Shown here one piece after another: positions 31,663 through 39,020 of a DNA stretch of 64,000 bases; the first letter of the stretch is position 1; each line of letters begins with the position of its first letter. A program made the position numbers and the translations under genes. The notes beneath the pieces are model-generated. The model was not told where the DNA came from. It ran no database searches and was given only the letters and a program-made list of their open reading frames with translations. Origin of the DNA: Nocardioides nitrophenolicus (lineage in GTDB: Bacteria; Actinomycetota; Actinomycetes; Propionibacteriales; Nocardioidaceae); assembly GCF_016907515.1 (NCBI RefSeq), contig NZ_JAFBBY010000001.1, positions 4,836,001 through 4,900,000 on the forward strand. Reading direction: 5' to 3'.

Positions 31663-32057
31663 CCGCCACCGACCACGCCGTCCGACTCGTCCAGGCCGCG
31701 GCGCTCGCCGCCGCCGACAAGCTCGCGACCGATCAGCTGGCCTTCGACGTCAGCGAGCAGCTCGCCATCACCGACGCCTTCCTGCTCGCCAGCGGCGCCA
31801 ACGACCGCCAGGTCCGCGCCATCGTGGAGGAGATCGAGGACAAGCTCCGCGAGCTCGAGGCCAAGCCGATCCGCCGCGAGGGACACCGCGACGGCCGCTG
31901 GGTGCTGCTCGACTACGGCGACGTCGTGATCCACGTCCAGCACTCCGAGGAGCGCGAGTTCTACGCCCTCGAGCGGCTCTGGCGCGACTGCCCCACCATC
32001 GAGCTCCCCGCCGAGATCCACGGCCCGGTGCCGCCGGCGCCCCCGGTCGCCGAGTGA
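31659..32057 (+). CDS. rsfS: Ribosomal silencing factor
   Basis: RsfS binds ribosomal protein L14 and blocks subunit joining when nutrients are scarce. The 132 residues match the family: [43 protein letters not shown], then [23 protein letters not shown] and ERLWRDCP near the end. The start overlaps the nadD stop (ATGA) and the stop overlaps the next gene (GTGA). The nadD-rsfS pair is a very stable gene order in bacteria. Confidence 0.96.
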   Translation: MTATDHAVRLVQAAALAAADKLATDQLAFDVSEQLAITDAFLLASGANDRQVRAIVEEIEDKLRELEAKPIRREGHRDGRWVLLDYGDVVIHVQHSEEREFYALERLWRDCPTIELPAEIHGPVPPAPPVAE

Positions 32058-32656
32058 CCGGTCGTCGCCTGGTCCTGGTCCGGCACGGCCAAACAGCCTG
32101 GAACGCCGAGCGCCGGATCCAGGGCCAGCTCGACGTCGAGCTCGACGCCACCGGCCGCGCCCAGGCCGAGGCCGTCGCCCCCGTCATCGCGGCCCTCGAG
32201 CCGACCCTGATCTGGTCCAGCGACCTGGCCCGCGCCCGGCAGACCGCCGACACGATCGCGAAGGAGGCCGGGCTGGTGCCGACGTACGACGAGCGGCTGC
32301 GCGAGTTCCGCCTCGGCGACTACCAGGGTCTCACCCACGCCGAGCTCGACGCCCGCGACCCCGCCGCCTTCGCCCGCTTCCAGCGCGGCGACTGGGACGC
32401 CATCCCCGGCGCCGAGACCCCCCGCGAGGTCGCCGCCCGCTACGCCGCCGCCGTCACCGACCTCGCCACCGCCCTCGCCCCCGGCGAGACCGGCGTCGCC
32501 GTCTCCCACGGCGCCGCCACCCGCTCCGGCCTGGTCACCTTCCTCGGCTGGCCCTTCGAGCTCGCTCGCGACCTGCGCGCCCTCGGCAACTGCGCCCGGG
32601 TCGTCCTCGAGCAGCGCACCACCGGGCGGTGGGCGCTCGCGTCGTACAACGGGTGA
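32054..32656 (+). CDS. Histidine phosphatase family protein (GpgP-like)
   Basis: A 200-residue phosphoglycerate-mutase-fold protein. The phospho-accepting His is in LVLVRHGQTAWN (His near 11), the second catalytic His in GVAVSHGAATR (about 158), and the acid residue in LREFRLGDYQGLTHAEL. In mycobacteria the gene after nadD-rsfS encodes glucosyl-3-phosphoglycerate phosphatase, which makes glucosylglycerate for methylglucose lipopolysaccharide synthesis. The identical gene order here suggests the same activity, but the fold alone fits many phosphatases. The start is coupled to rsfS by a GTGA overlap. Confidence 0.88.
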   Translation: MTGRRLVLVRHGQTAWNAERRIQGQLDVELDATGRAQAEAVAPVIAALEPTLIWSSDLARARQTADTIAKEAGLVPTYDERLREFRLGDYQGLTHAELDARDPAAFARFQRGDWDAIPGAETPREVAARYAAAVTDLATALAPGETGVAVSHGAATRSGLVTFLGWPFELARDLRALGNCARVVLEQRTTGRWALASYNG

Positions 32657-32689
32657 CCCCCCGATTTCACCTTGGCTGGAGGGTGTGGC

Positions 32690-32695
32690 TAGTAT
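32690..32695 (+). promoter_or_regulatory. Predicted -10 element for tRNA-Ala
   Basis: TAGTAT, 39 nt before the mature tRNA. It is the best -10 match in the 78-bp gap; TTTCAC at 32665-32670 is a weak upstream partner with 19-nt spacing. Confidence 0.5.
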
Positions 32696-32734
32696 TTCCG
32701 TCGTTGCCCCGCCTTCGGGTGGAGCGATGACCCC

Positions 32735-32807
32735 GGGGGTGTGGCGCAGCTGGTAGCGCACCTGCATGGCATGCAGGGGGTCAGGGGTTCGAGTCCCCTC
32801 ACCTCCA
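32735..32807 (+). tRNA. tRNA-Ala, anticodon GGC
   Basis: The 73-nt cloverleaf is complete. The acceptor arms GGGGGTG and CACCTCC pair with a G3:U70 wobble, the identity element of alanine tRNA. The D arm is GCGC...GCGC, the anticodon arm is CCTGC-ATGGCAT-GCAGG with GGC at the anticodon positions, and the T arm contains GGTTCGAGTCC. The discriminator base is A and the CCA end is not encoded (CCG follows). The decayed toxin-antitoxin pair begins 190 nt downstream, so the tRNA end may once have served as an integration target; I found no repeated 3' end nearby. Confidence 0.97.
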
Positions 32808-32814
32808 CCGGTAG

Positions 32815-32859
32815 AAGTCCGCAGGGCTGAGACGCAAACTGTCTCTGAACTGCGGACTT
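32815..32859 (+). terminator. Terminator of tRNA-Ala
   Basis: AAGTCCGCAG and CTGCGGACTT form the outer stem, GAGAC and GTCTC an inner stem. TTGTCGTTTT follows. It begins 8 nt after the tRNA. The remaining 110 bp before the operator at 32973 show nothing I recognise. Confidence 0.75.
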
Positions 32860-32972
32860 TGTCGTTTTCGCCGGTGCTGGAGTTCCGAGCCCTCTAGGTG
32901 CCAGCGCCAGCCGTGACGTCGGACTCTGAGGCCCCGACGGCTCGGCCGCACCAGCGAACGGAGCGTCGGCTA

Positions 32973-32992
32973 GGTATTCGATCGGATACCGT
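32973..32992 (+). promoter_or_regulatory. Operator palindrome overlapping a -10 element of the XRE remnant
   Basis: GGTATTCGATCGGATACC (32973-32990) is symmetrical but for one pair. TACCGT (32987-32992) lies 6 nt before GTG 32999, so a repressor on the palindrome would cover the promoter, as expected for an antitoxin that represses its own operon. Confidence 0.6.
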
Positions 32993-32998
32993 GGGGAC

Positions 32999-33523
32999 GT
33001 GGCCGCGCACACCCTCTTCGAAACAGCCCGCCGGGCGGCGGGGCTGACGCAGGCTGCGCTCGCGACACGCTCGGGCACGTCCCGTCCGACGCTGTCGGCG
33101 TACGAGAACGGGCGGAAGTGACCCAGCCTCGACACCGCAGAGCGGATCCTCGCCGCGGCAGGCTTCGAGCTGGCCGCGGTGCCGGCCGTTGAGTTCCGGG
33201 AAGTAGCAGGGGAGCGCGGCCGACCCCTCTCGGTGCCCACGCGCCTGCCGCGACTGCCGTTGGAGCAGGCGGTCGCGACGGTGGAGCTCCCGCTGCATCT
33301 GAACTGGTCCGACCGAGGCCGGCGCTACGACCTACGCAACCGCCGCCAGCGCGCTCGGGTCTACGAACTGGTCCTGCGTGAGGGAGGGCCGGACGATGTC
33401 CTTGCCTACGTCGACGGGGCCTTGTTGGTCGACCTGTGGGACGAGCTCGTGCTATCGGCAACGGTCCGGCAGGCGTGGGAGTCCGTCGTGACCCGCCATG
33501 GCGCCGAGCAGGTGGCCTCGTGA
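32999..33523 (+). pseudogene. XRE-family antitoxin-like gene with premature TGA
   Basis: In one frame from GTG 32999 the sequence encodes an N-terminal XRE helix-turn-helix (FETARRAAGLTQAALATRSG, then SRPTLSAYENGRK), an in-frame TGA at 33119-33121, then uninterrupted coding sequence (PSLDTAERILAAAGFEL) for a further 134 codons ending at TGA 33521-33523. Relatives continue YENGRK-S-PSLDTAERIL, so one serine codon has become a stop. The downstream domain (RGRRYDLRNRRQRARVYELVLREG, VDGALLVDLWDELVLS) matches the C-terminal part of HTH proteins found beside AbiEii-type nucleotidyltransferase toxins. The gene is probably dead; sequencing error is the other explanation. Codons such as CTA, CTT, GTT and GAA are commoner than in the flanks, pointing to acquired DNA. 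Confidence 0.8.
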
Positions 33524-33744
33524 CCGGAGCCGAGCGCCTGACGGCTCTCCAGGTCGAGGTCGCCGAGACCTTCTTCGCGCTCGAGGAAGCGGAGGGCTAC
33601 CTCGTCGCCGGCGGCGCCCAGGGTCCCTCGTTCGTCACGACCCCCGTTCTGCTGGTACGAGACGACAGTGGTAAGGAACATCTGTCGCCCTCCGCCTCTT
33701 CGAGATCTGAGGTGTCGGAGCTCGCCGCTACGGTCGGCGAATGA
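33520..33744 (+). pseudogene. Truncated nucleotidyltransferase (AbiEii/AbiGii-like) toxin remnant
   Basis: A 74-codon frame whose GTG overlaps the antitoxin-like stop (GTGA), as in a two-gene toxin-antitoxin operon. The first 32 residues (LTALQVEVAETFFALEEAEGYLVAGG) match the N-terminus of AbiEii/AbiGii-type nucleotidyltransferase toxins, whose fold continues GGAALVA...DLDLF with the metal-binding acidic pair. Here the sequence leaves the family straight after GGA and no acidic pair follows, so the catalytic core has been deleted. The remaining 40 codons are unrelated sequence ending in the start of the VOC gene. It cannot be an active toxin. Confidence 0.65.
33729..33734 (+). promoter_or_regulatory. 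Predicted -10 element of the VOC gene (leaderless)
   Basis: TACGGT, 6 nt before ATG 33741. It lies inside the last codons of the toxin remnant, giving the VOC gene its own promoter. Confidence 0.55.
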
Positions 33745-34088
33745 CCCTCACCCCCGCGATGATCACCGTCGACACGACCGACGCCCTCGCCCTCGGCCGC
33801 TGGTGGGCGGCCCGCACGGGCGGCCGGGTCCTCGAGGAGAACGAGGGCTGGTTCGTCGTCGTCGCGCTCCCCAGTGGGCCGCGGCTCGGCTTCCAGAGGG
33901 TCGACGAGCCGACGCCGGGCAAGAACCGGATGCACGTCGACTTCGTCGCCGAGGACCTCGACGCGGCGGTCGCGGAGCTGCGGGCGGCGGGCGCGGGACA
34001 CGTCGGCGACAGGGAGCTGCCGGGCTTCCGGTGGGTGACGCTGAGCGACCCCGACGGCAACGAGTTCTGCGTGTCCGGCGCGCACTGA
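33741..34088 (+). CDS. VOC (glyoxalase/bleomycin resistance) family protein
   Basis: A 115-residue single VOC-type module pair: TPAMITVDTTDALALGRWWAARTGGRV opens the first beta-alpha-beta3 unit and HVDFVAEDLDAAVAELRAAGAG the second, closing with FRWVTLSDPDGNEFCV, where the SDPDGN-E ending carries a metal-ligand-type Glu. Such proteins include lyases, dioxygenases and antibiotic-binding proteins; the substrate is not readable. The gene overlaps the toxin remnant by 4 nt but has its own -10. It is convergent with ltrA. Confidence 0.88.
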   Translation: MTLTPAMITVDTTDALALGRWWAARTGGRVLEENEGWFVVVALPSGPRLGFQRVDEPTPGKNRMHVDFVAEDLDAAVAELRAAGAGHVGDRELPGFRWVTLSDPDGNEFCVSGAH

Positions 34089-34117
34089 TCCGAAGGAGGC
34101 TCTCGCCAGGGGATCCA

Positions 34118-34132
34118 GCTCGTCGGACGAGC
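34118..34132. terminator. Weak hairpin between convergent VOC and LtrA genes
   Basis: GCTCGTC and GACGAGC flank a single base. There is no T tract, so this is the best but weak terminator candidate in the 49-bp gap. Confidence 0.3.
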
Positions 34133-34137
34133 CGCGG

Positions 34138-35391
34138 TCAGGATGCCGCGAGAAGACTCCTCTGGCCGGCGTGGGTGACGCTCTCCTCGATGATGACGCT
34201 CGCCATGGTCGCGGCGACCAGGATCAGCATCGTGTGGCCGGGAAGGTGCGGTCCGAGGAGCCACAGCAGAGCCAGGGCCGCCACGGCCAGGAGGCGACCG
34301 CGATAGACGCCGAGGCCCAGCACGGTCCGGAACGCGGCGTGGGCCAGGAGGTACAGGATGATGCCGCCGAGCAGCGCGAGCAGGATGAACCCCTCCAGCG
34401 GGTCCCGCAGTGTGTGGTGCTCATCGGCGCCGGCGTACTGGACCACCTTCTTCAGCCCGAGGGCGGTCAGGACGATTCCCAGCACCATCGGCAGATGGAG
34501 CAGCGAGTAGGCGTTGCCCGCCAGTCTGGCGCGGGTGTCGGCCGGCTCGTCGCGGAGGCGGTGCTCGGCCTGTGTCGCGGTGACATCGAAGTAGATCCAC
34601 CACAGTGCGGTGGCCACCAGGAGTCCGAGGACCGCGGTCGCGATGATGGGCCAGCTGATCGCGTCGCCTCGGACGGCCACGCCGATGGCCAGGATGGATT
34701 CCCCCAGGGCGATGATGAGGATCTGGCCGTGCCTCTCGCTGAAGTGCGACGTCGAACGCAGCCGCCACCCCCGAGCGCCTCCGACGGCGATGCCCACGAA
34801 GTCCGCGGCCAGGGCAGCCACCCACAGCCAGGTCTGGACGGCGCCGTGCGTGGCCGCTGCGCAGAACATCAGGGCGGTCCCGCACAGTACGGCGGGCGCG
34901 AAGCGGGTCAACTGCGACCGCATGGGCGGATCGGATGCGCTGAGCCTCCAGTACATCCACAGGTGCAGCGTCCGGAAGACCAGATAGCAGCTCGCGACGA
35001 CCCACGGGCCGTCGAGTCCGTGGCGGGCGTCATGGAAGGCCTCGGGGATCGACAGGGCCAGGACGAAGATCGCCGCCATCGCCGTGAGCACCAGGTTGCG
35101 CATCGTGCTCGCGTGAGCCACGGCCAGATTGCCGAGCCACGCGTATCCGGCCCAGCCGGACCAGATCAGGCCGAGGAGAAGGGCGCCCCGCAGGATCGAC
35201 TCGGCCCCCAGGTCGTGGGCCATCACGACGGTGATCTGGGTGATGGCGAAGACGAAGACGAGGTCGAAGTAGAGCTCGAGGGGTGCCACGCCCGCGTCGA
35301 CCGGGTTCAGCGGAACCTCGTTGCTCTTCACCCGGCCACGGCCGAGTCGTGGCAGATGCTGCCGTCCGACGTGCTGGCTGTGCGCCGACAT
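34138..35391 (-). CDS. Low temperature requirement protein A family
   Basis: A 417-residue membrane protein of the LtrA family (named for cold growth in Listeria), with about eleven or twelve hydrophobic helices. The signature VAPLELYFDLVFVFAITQIT (about 37-56) and FSERHGQILIIALGESILAIGVAV (about 220) are present in full. The biochemical role of the family is unknown. ATG 35391 is preferred over GTG 35394 because GGAAGGG lies 7 nt before it. The gene is followed (convergently) by the VOC gene and preceded by an SDR gene on the same strand 46 nt away; cotranscription with the SDR is possible. Confidence 0.92.
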   Translation of the reverse strand: MSAHSQHVGRQHLPRLGRGRVKSNEVPLNPVDAGVAPLELYFDLVFVFAITQITVVMAHDLGAESILRGALLLGLIWSGWAGYAWLGNLAVAHASTMRNLVLTAMAAIFVLALSIPEAFHDARHGLDGPWVVASCYLVFRTLHLWMYWRLSASDPPMRSQLTRFAPAVLCGTALMFCAAATHGAVQTWLWVAALAADFVGIAVGGARGWRLRSTSHFSERHGQILIIALGESILAIGVAVRGDAISWPIIATAVLGLLVATALWWIYFDVTATQAEHRLRDEPADTRARLAGNAYSLLHLPMVLGIVLTALGLKKVVQYAGADEHHTLRDPLEGFILLALLGGIILYLLAHAAFRTVLGLGVYRGRLLAVAALALLWLLGPHLPGHTMLILVAATMASVIIEESVTHAGQRSLLAAS

Positions 35392-35437
35392 CACGCGTCC
35401 CTTCCTTGTGCTGAGCAGGTCGACGAGGGGGGACCGG

Positions 35438-36178
35438 TCAGCGAGCCTGTGCGAGCGCGACGGCGTCGGGGCCGGCCGGGAAGTGCAGCGTGCCGGTGGT
35501 GTCGTGCACCGCGCGCCAGATCGCCTCGGCCACGTCGAGGGGCGTTGTGACGTCGTCCTGCGCGCTGAACGACTCCAGGACCGGGCCGGCGAAGCCGGCG
35601 TACGCCGGTGGGATCAGCTCGCTGACGTCGCCGCCGTTCGCCGTGAACCGGGTCGTGGGGCAGTAGCCGGGCTGCACGATCTTGGCGCGGACGCCGACGT
35701 ACGCCAGCTCCAGGGCCAAGGACGCGGTGAAGCCCTCCGTGGCCATCTTGCTGGCCCGGTACATCGCGGTGAGCGGCATGTCGGCCAGGACCACGCTGGA
35801 GGTGACGTTGACCACGACACCCGAACCGCGCTCGCGGAACTGCGGGATCACGGCCTTCGTGGTCGCCATCACCCCGAAGGTGTTCGTCTCGAACAGCTCG
35901 CGGGCCTTCTCGACGGAGGTCGCCTCGACGATCCCGATCCCTCCGATGCCCGCGTTGTTGACCAGGACGTCGATGGGTCCGGCCGCGTCGAAGGCCGCGG
36001 CGATGCTGTCGGGGTCGGTCACGTCGAGGGGGAGGACGATGATGCGGTCAGATGCGGGCAGGACGTCCTCGCGCGGGGTGCGCATGGTCGCGATGACCCG
36101 CCATCCCTGCGCGTGGAAGTGGCGGGCGGTCTCGAGGCCGTAGCCGGAGGAGGCTCCGGTGATCAGGATGGTTTCCAT
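35438..36178 (-). CDS. SDR family oxidoreductase
   Basis: A 246-residue classical short-chain dehydrogenase. The NAD(P)-binding motif TGASSGYGLETA (about 7-18, TGxxxGxG), the NNAG motif in LVNNAGIGG (about 82), the catalytic Ser in NVTSSVV and YRASK (Tyr and Lys about 145 and 149) are all visible. The sequence is of the type that acts on small carbonyls or hydroxyls; cofactor preference is not decisive from the ATMRTPRED stretch. ATG 36178 is supported by TAGTGT 7 nt upstream, not GTG 36184. It is divergent from an AraC regulator that probably controls it. Confidence 0.92.
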   Translation of the reverse strand: METILITGASSGYGLETARHFHAQGWRVIATMRTPREDVLPASDRIIVLPLDVTDPDSIAAAFDAAGPIDVLVNNAGIGGIGIVEATSVEKARELFETNTFGVMATTKAVIPQFRERGSGVVVNVTSSVVLADMPLTAMYRASKMATEGFTASLALELAYVGVRAKIVQPGYCPTTRFTANGGDVSELIPPAYAGFAGPVLESFSAQDDVTTPLDVAEAIWRAVHDTTGTLHFPAGPDAVALAQAR

Positions 36179-36185
36179 GGCCACG

Positions 36186-36191
36186 ACACTA
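36186..36191 (-). promoter_or_regulatory. Predicted -10 element of the SDR gene (leaderless)
   Basis: TAGTGT, 7 nt before ATG 36178. Confidence 0.55.
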
Positions 36192-36204
36192 GGCAGCGAG
36201 TTCA

Positions 36205-36227
36205 GGACTATCTATAGTTGCTAGTCC
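36205..36227. promoter_or_regulatory. Inverted repeat between the SDR and AraC genes
   Basis: GGACTA and TAGTCC enclose an 11-nt AT-rich stretch that contains TATAGT (36213-36218). Placed between divergent genes, it is the best candidate operator for the AraC protein. Confidence 0.5.
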
Positions 36228-36291
36228 GTACTTCTTTATCGAGAGTCCAGATCTCGGCCGAAGGACCCCGTGAGCCGTCAGGAGGCCCGCG

Positions 36292-37221
36292 ATGAGTGAC
36301 CCGCTCTCCGAAGTCGTGCAGCTGCTCCGCCCGCGCGACGTGCTCTCCAAGCGCATCGCCGGGGCCGGCGCGTGGGGGGTCCGCTACCGGGCGTTCGGCC
36401 AGCCCGGGTTCTGTGTCGTGCTGGAGGGCTCCTGCCGGCTGGCGGTCGAGCACGAGGAGGAGATCGTCCTCGAGCAGGGCGACTTCGTGCTGCTGCCGAC
36501 CACCCCGGCGTTCGAGCTCACGGGCTTTCGCGAGGTCGATCCCGTCTCGTGGGATCCCCGGCTGATGACCGCTGACGACCTGGACGCCGACTACACCGAG
36601 GGTCAGGATCCGGAGGTGCGGATCCTCGGCGGGAGCTTCGTCTTCGACTCGCCGGACGCGACCCTGTTGAGCTCCTTGCTGCCGTCGGTGGTGCACGTGC
36701 GGGGGATCGAGCACTTCGCGCCGCTGGTCTCCCTCGTGGCGGACGAGGCGCTCGCGGACAGGCCGGGCCGGGAGCTGGTGCTCAAACGCCTGGTCGAGGT
36801 CCTCCTCGTCGAGGCGCTTCGGACCAGCGTCACCCCGCGAACGCCGCCGGGGCTGCTCCGTGGACTGGCGGACCGCAGGCTCGCGCCGGCCCTCCAGCAG
36901 ATGCACGAGCACGTCGACCGCGCCTGGACGGTCTCGCAGCTGAGCGAGGTCGCGATGCTGTCGCGCTCGGCCTTCTTCGACCGGTTCACCCGTCAGGTCG
37001 GCGTGCCGCCCATGGAGTACCTGATGGCGTGGCGGATGGCGGTGGCGCGCGACCTGCTCCGTCACGACGACCTGGGGATGGCCGAGGTGGGGCGCCGGGT
37101 CGGATACGGCTCGGCCAGCGCCTTCAGCACCGCCTTCACCAGGTACACCGGCGAGTCCCCGCGTCGCTATGCGCGCAGATCGGCTCCCACGTCGACCGAG
37201 CTCCGGCCCGCCGCCGGCTGA
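36292..37221 (+). CDS. AraC family transcriptional regulator (cupin-type sensor)
   Basis: A 309-residue regulator. The N-terminal AraC_binding/cupin-like domain (about 1-185) has GFCVVLEGSCRLAVEHEEEIVLEQGDFVLLPTTPAFEL, and the C-terminal double helix-turn-helix (about 205-300) has WTVSQLSEVAMLSRSAFFDRFTRQVGVPPMEYLMAWRM and VGRRVGYGSASAFSTAFTRYTGESPRRYAR, matching the AraC signature. ATG 36292 follows AGGAGG at 6-nt spacing. It is divergent from the SDR gene with an inverted repeat between. Related regulators of this cupin type often respond to their neighbour's substrate; the effector is unknown. Confidence 0.93.
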   Translation: MSDPLSEVVQLLRPRDVLSKRIAGAGAWGVRYRAFGQPGFCVVLEGSCRLAVEHEEEIVLEQGDFVLLPTTPAFELTGFREVDPVSWDPRLMTADDLDADYTEGQDPEVRILGGSFVFDSPDATLLSSLLPSVVHVRGIEHFAPLVSLVADEALADRPGRELVLKRLVEVLLVEALRTSVTPRTPPGLLRGLADRRLAPALQQMHEHVDRAWTVSQLSEVAMLSRSAFFDRFTRQVGVPPMEYLMAWRMAVARDLLRHDDLGMAEVGRRVGYGSASAFSTAFTRYTGESPRRYARRSAPTSTELRPAAG

Positions 37222-37235
37222 GCGCGGCGGTGGCC

Positions 37236-37490
37236 CTAGCCGACCGGCTGCACCATGTCGTCGGGTACGCCGCTGGCCGGGATGGCGCCGGCGGCGATCC
37301 ACTCGGCCGCGGTGCCCCAGATCGGCAGGCTGCGGATGCCCATCGGGCTGGTGTGACCCTCGGCTCGCCAGTGCTCGAGCACCTGCTGGGCCTCCTGCTT
37401 GGTGGCGAAGGCGCCGGCGCGGATCTCGGAGACGTCGTCGTGGTCGATCAGGAGCCGGATGGGGACGTGAACGTAGAGGCGGTTGCTCAC
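37236..37490 (-). CDS. Small protein of unknown function
   Basis: An 84-residue soluble protein (YVHVPIRLLIDHDDVSEIRAGAFATKQEAQQVLEHW, then TSPMGIRSLPIWGTAAEWIAAGAIPASG). The pattern looks like two short alpha/beta units but I recognise no family. GTG 37490 follows GAAGG at 8-nt spacing; GTG 37499 in the same frame is the alternative. It stands alone, convergent with the AraC gene; the 160 bp upstream towards 37651 show no other feature that I can name. Confidence 0.6.
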   Translation of the reverse strand: MSNRLYVHVPIRLLIDHDDVSEIRAGAFATKQEAQQVLEHWRAEGHTSPMGIRSLPIWGTAAEWIAAGAIPASGVPDDMVQPVG

Positions 37491-37651
37491 CGTGGTCACC
37501 TTCGATGGTTGGCCGGTTCGGTGCCAGGGAGCCGGGGTGTGCCCGTCGGAGCAGAGTGGACTGTGCGTTCCCTCGGGGTACTACTGACGGTGCGCCCCTC
37601 GATACCCAGAGCAAAGCGCCCGCGGCGTTCGCCGACGGATCGAGGCCTCGC

Positions 37652-38368
37652 TCAGCCGGTGGGGCCGAAGCGCTCCACGCGGATCGCGCCGGGCGCGACG
37701 CCACAGCCGAGCAGCAGGTCCTCGGCGTACGCCGCGAAGCGGGCCGAGCCGCAGACGAACACGACCTCGGCGCCGACGAGCAGCGGGGCGAGCTCGTCGG
37801 CGGTGGGCGGGCCCGCCGGTCGCTGGTCGGTGTCGGTGCGGGTCCAGGCGAGCGTCGCACCGGCCCGGGCGAGCTCCTCGGCGTAGGGCAGCTCCCTCGG
37901 GGAGCGCGCGGTCGCGACCACCCGCAGCAGCGAGCCGCGGTCGAGTCGGCGAGCGGTGCGGGCCATGGCGACGGCGGGGACCACGCCGGTGCCGCCGACC
38001 AGGCACAGGGCCGGCGTCGTGGTGTCCCAGGTGAACCAGCGCCCGATCGGGCCGCGCATCTCCAGCACGTCGCCGACCTCGGCGACATCGGACAGGAACT
38101 CCGAGACCTCGCCGTCGGGGAGCCGCTCGACCAGGAACTCGACCAGGGGGTCGTCCTCGTCGGAGGCGATCGAGTAGGAGCGCTGGGCGGTGTAGTCGTC
38201 GGGTGCCCGGAGCCGGATCAGGTAGTGCTGCCCGGGCCGGTGGCGGTGCCGGTCCTCGACGTGCATCCGCAGCCGCACCGTCGAGGGGGTCGGGAGCTCC
38301 TTCTCGATGATCCGCCCGGTCGTCCAGGTGGTCTCGAGGGCGCGCACGTCGTCGATCGATCCGCTCAC
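37652..38368 (-). CDS. FAD/NAD(P)-binding oxidoreductase (ferredoxin reductase-like)
   Basis: A 238-residue flavin reductase module of the ferredoxin-NADP reductase superfamily. The FAD-binding barrel includes RPGQHYLIRLRAPDDYTAQRSYSIAS (about 43-68; the RxYS motif binds the FAD phosphate), and the NAD(P) domain includes CLVGGTGVVPAVAMAR (about 121-136, G-x-G-x-x-P) and VFVCGSARFAAYAEDLLLGCGV near the C-terminus. No iron-sulfur domain is attached. It lies 10 nt downstream of a molybdenum oxidoreductase gene, so it probably supplies that enzyme with electrons or takes them away. Confidence 0.9.
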   Translation of the reverse strand: MSGSIDDVRALETTWTTGRIIEKELPTPSTVRLRMHVEDRHRHRPGQHYLIRLRAPDDYTAQRSYSIASDEDDPLVEFLVERLPDGEVSEFLSDVAEVGDVLEMRGPIGRWFTWDTTTPALCLVGGTGVVPAVAMARTARRLDRGSLLRVVATARSPRELPYAEELARAGATLAWTRTDTDQRPAGPPTADELAPLLVGAEVVFVCGSARFAAYAEDLLLGCGVAPGAIRVERFGPTG

Positions 38369-38378
38369 GCTCAGCTCC

Positions 38379-38984
38379 TCAGTCGCCCTGGTAGCGCTGC
38401 TCGAGCCACGGGTCGCCGCGGTCGTGGTAGCCGTTCTGCTCCCAGAAGCCGGGCCGGTCCTCGGCCATGAGCTCCAGCCGGGAGACCCACTTCGCCGACT
38501 TCCAGAAGTACAGGTGCGGCACCAGCAGCCGGGCCGGGCCGCCGTGCTGTCGCGGCAGCGGCTTGCCGTCGTAGTCCCAGACCACCCAGGCCTTGCCGTC
38601 CACCAGGTCGCTGAGCGGGAGGTTCGTCGTGTAGCCGGTGCTCGAGTGCGCCATGACGTACGCCGCGTCCGGCAGGGGCCCGGCGGCGGCGAGCAGCTCG
38701 TCGACGCTCACCCCGCGGAAGGAGACGTCGAACTTCGACCACGTGGTCACGCAGTGGATGTCGCCGGAGTACGCCGACGTGGGCAGCCGGTGGATCTCCT
38801 CCCAGCTCCAGGTCGTGGGCCGCTCGACCAGCCCGTCCACGGTCAGCGACCAGCGTGCGGTGTCGATGTCGGGGGTCGCCTCGGCGGTCAGCACGGGCCA
38901 GCCGGAGCCGGTGTCGTACTGGCCGGGTGGCAGTCGTCCCTCGTGACCGCGCCGGCGACCGAGGAATCCACGCGTGACGGGCAT
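38379..38984 (-). CDS. Sulfite oxidase-like molybdopterin oxidoreductase
   Basis: A 201-residue single-domain enzyme of the sulfite-oxidase (YedY/MsrP-like) fold. Conserved parts are WSLTVDGLVERPTTWSWEEIHRLP, DIHCVTTWSKFDVSFRGVSV with the molybdenum-ligand Cys at about residue 78, and HLYFWKSAKWVSRLELM near the end. It lacks the twin-arginine signal of exported MsrP, so it should work in the cytosol (inference). The ATG follows GAGGAG at 5-nt spacing. The substrate is unknown; methionine sulfoxide and nitrate-like oxyanions are candidates. MoeA at 16298-17539 would supply the cofactor. The FAD reductase gene follows directly. Confidence 0.9.
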   Translation of the reverse strand: MPVTRGFLGRRRGHEGRLPPGQYDTGSGWPVLTAEATPDIDTARWSLTVDGLVERPTTWSWEEIHRLPTSAYSGDIHCVTTWSKFDVSFRGVSVDELLAAAGPLPDAAYVMAHSSTGYTTNLPLSDLVDGKAWVVWDYDGKPLPRQHGGPARLLVPHLYFWKSAKWVSRLELMAEDRPGFWEQNGYHDRGDPWLEQRYQGD

Positions 38985-39020
38985 GTCTGCTCCTCTGGAC
39001 AAGGTGGCGGTGGGAGGAGC

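Noticed and set aside
33119..33121. TGA in the XRE gene read as selenocysteine or by recoding
   Set aside because: The site is a loop where relatives have serine, no downstream selenocysteine hairpin is visible, and the neighbouring toxin gene is clearly truncated, so decay is simpler.
32735..33744. A genomic island integrated at tRNA-Ala
   Set aside because: No integrase and no repeated tRNA end are visible; only the toxin-antitoxin remnant is foreign-looking.
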